Translations under genes and position numbers: made by a program
Assembly: GCA_003542385.1 (NCBI GenBank)
Contig: DPKT01000034.1
Coordinates: forward strand, 1 to 13,118
DNA from: Desulfomicrobium sp.
GTDB taxonomy: Bacteria > Desulfobacterota > Desulfovibrionia > Desulfovibrionales > Desulfomicrobiaceae
Reading direction: 5' to 3'
Length of the DNA stretch: 13,118 nt
Shown: piece by piece, positions 12,998 to 13,118 of the stretch
Numbering within the stretch: the stretch's first letter is position 1
Layout of the letters: each line of letters opens with the position of its first letter
The notes under the pieces: generated by a model
Told to the model about the DNA's origin: nothing
What the model saw: the letters and a program-made list of their open reading frames with translations, nothing else
The model's database searches: none

Positions 12998-13118
12998 AGG
13001 GTGATGATCAGAGTCAGGTGTTTGTCATGTGTGCGGATTTACCGCGCTCGCCTGGACACGTTTTTTATGACCGCTTGCAGACGGTCTTGATCAAGTGCTC
13101 TGGGATAGGGTTTTCTTG
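12982..13118 (+). CDS. Transposase, N-terminal fragment (IS1182-like)
   Basis: The first 45 codons are in the window; the gene runs off the right edge. MGLGNQGDDQSQVFV, then DLPRSPGHVFYDRLQ, matches the opening of IS1182/IS5-related transposases (D-L-P-R-S-x-G-H-x-F-Y-x-x-L), which continue with a DDE catalytic core not visible here. The ATG at 12982 has GGAG five bases upstream. It sits inside the insertion sequence that interrupts the prepilin gene. Family is fairly sure from the motif; subgroup is not. Confidence 0.7.
   Translation, partial: MGLGNQGDDQSQVFVMCADLPRSPGHVFYDRLQTVLIKCSGIGFS

Larger units (their letters stand above)
12926..13118 (+). mobile_element. Left end of an insertion sequence
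   Basis: From about 12926 base composition falls and a prepilin frame breaks. The end-like sequence CTGACTGTTGAAAAATTC resembles the TGTTGAAAAA-type terminal inverted repeats of IS1182/IS5-like elements. The transposase begins 56 bp in. CTAG at 12922-12925, just before, could be half of a target duplication, but the right end is outside the window, so neither the exact boundary nor the duplication can be confirmed. Confidence 0.65.

Noticed and set aside
12965..13085. Alternative ATG at 12965 for the transposase
   Set aside because: It is in another frame, which closes after about 40 codons, and lacks the DLPRSPGH motif.

Overview
The window is GC-rich, densely packed bacterial DNA. The gene mix fits a deltaproteobacterium, most likely a sulfate reducer of the Desulfovibrionales: an ADP-forming acetate-CoA ligase, a receiver/PPDK-N fusion protein, NADP-type glutamate dehydrogenase, an NtrC-type sigma-54 activator and a cobalamin-pathway aminotransferase. 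That placement is an inference from gene content. No rRNA, tRNA or CRISPR array was seen.

Left part (1-2201). On the minus strand, argO (LysE-family basic amino acid exporter), alaX (free-standing Ala-tRNA editing protein) and the first 31 codons of a cobD-like aminotransferase lie head to tail; alaX and cobD overlap in an ATGA. Divergent from argO, across a 91-bp AT-rich gap, is argP, the LysR regulator that normally controls argO. argP overlaps its convergent neighbour by 47 bp.

Middle part (2155-9306). On the minus strand are a 1015-residue protein that joins two N-terminal receiver-like domains to a PPDK/PEP-synthase ATP-grasp domain, and gdhA with a strong terminator between them. Divergent from gdhA is a 710-residue ADP-forming acyl/acetyl-CoA synthetase in the order ATP-grasp (beta) then CoA-binding/ligase (alpha). 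It is preceded by a good -24/-12 sigma-54 promoter candidate and followed by a terminator. These genes centre on pyruvate/PEP, 2-oxoglutarate/ammonia and acetate/acetyl-CoA, the main carbon and nitrogen junctions of such an organism.

Right part (9307-13118). On the minus strand are an exported MsrA, a 90-residue unknown protein just upstream of it, and a sigma-54 response regulator (REC-AAA+-Fis HTH) whose GAFTGA loop reads GAFTNA. Then comes a very small plus-strand gene (62 aa) with a near-consensus sigma-70 promoter, a strong RBS and its own terminator. A sparsely coding stretch follows, holding a candidate 48-aa zinc-ribbon protein on the minus strand. The window ends with a PilW/GspJ-like prepilin gene cut off after about 84 codons by the left end of an insertion sequence, whose transposase start is visible (from 12982).

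No clearly new multigene system is apparent. The most interesting points are the receiver/ATP-grasp fusion, the sigma-54-linked acetate-CoA ligase, the GAFTNA activator, the isolated small protein genes and the IS-disrupted prepilin.
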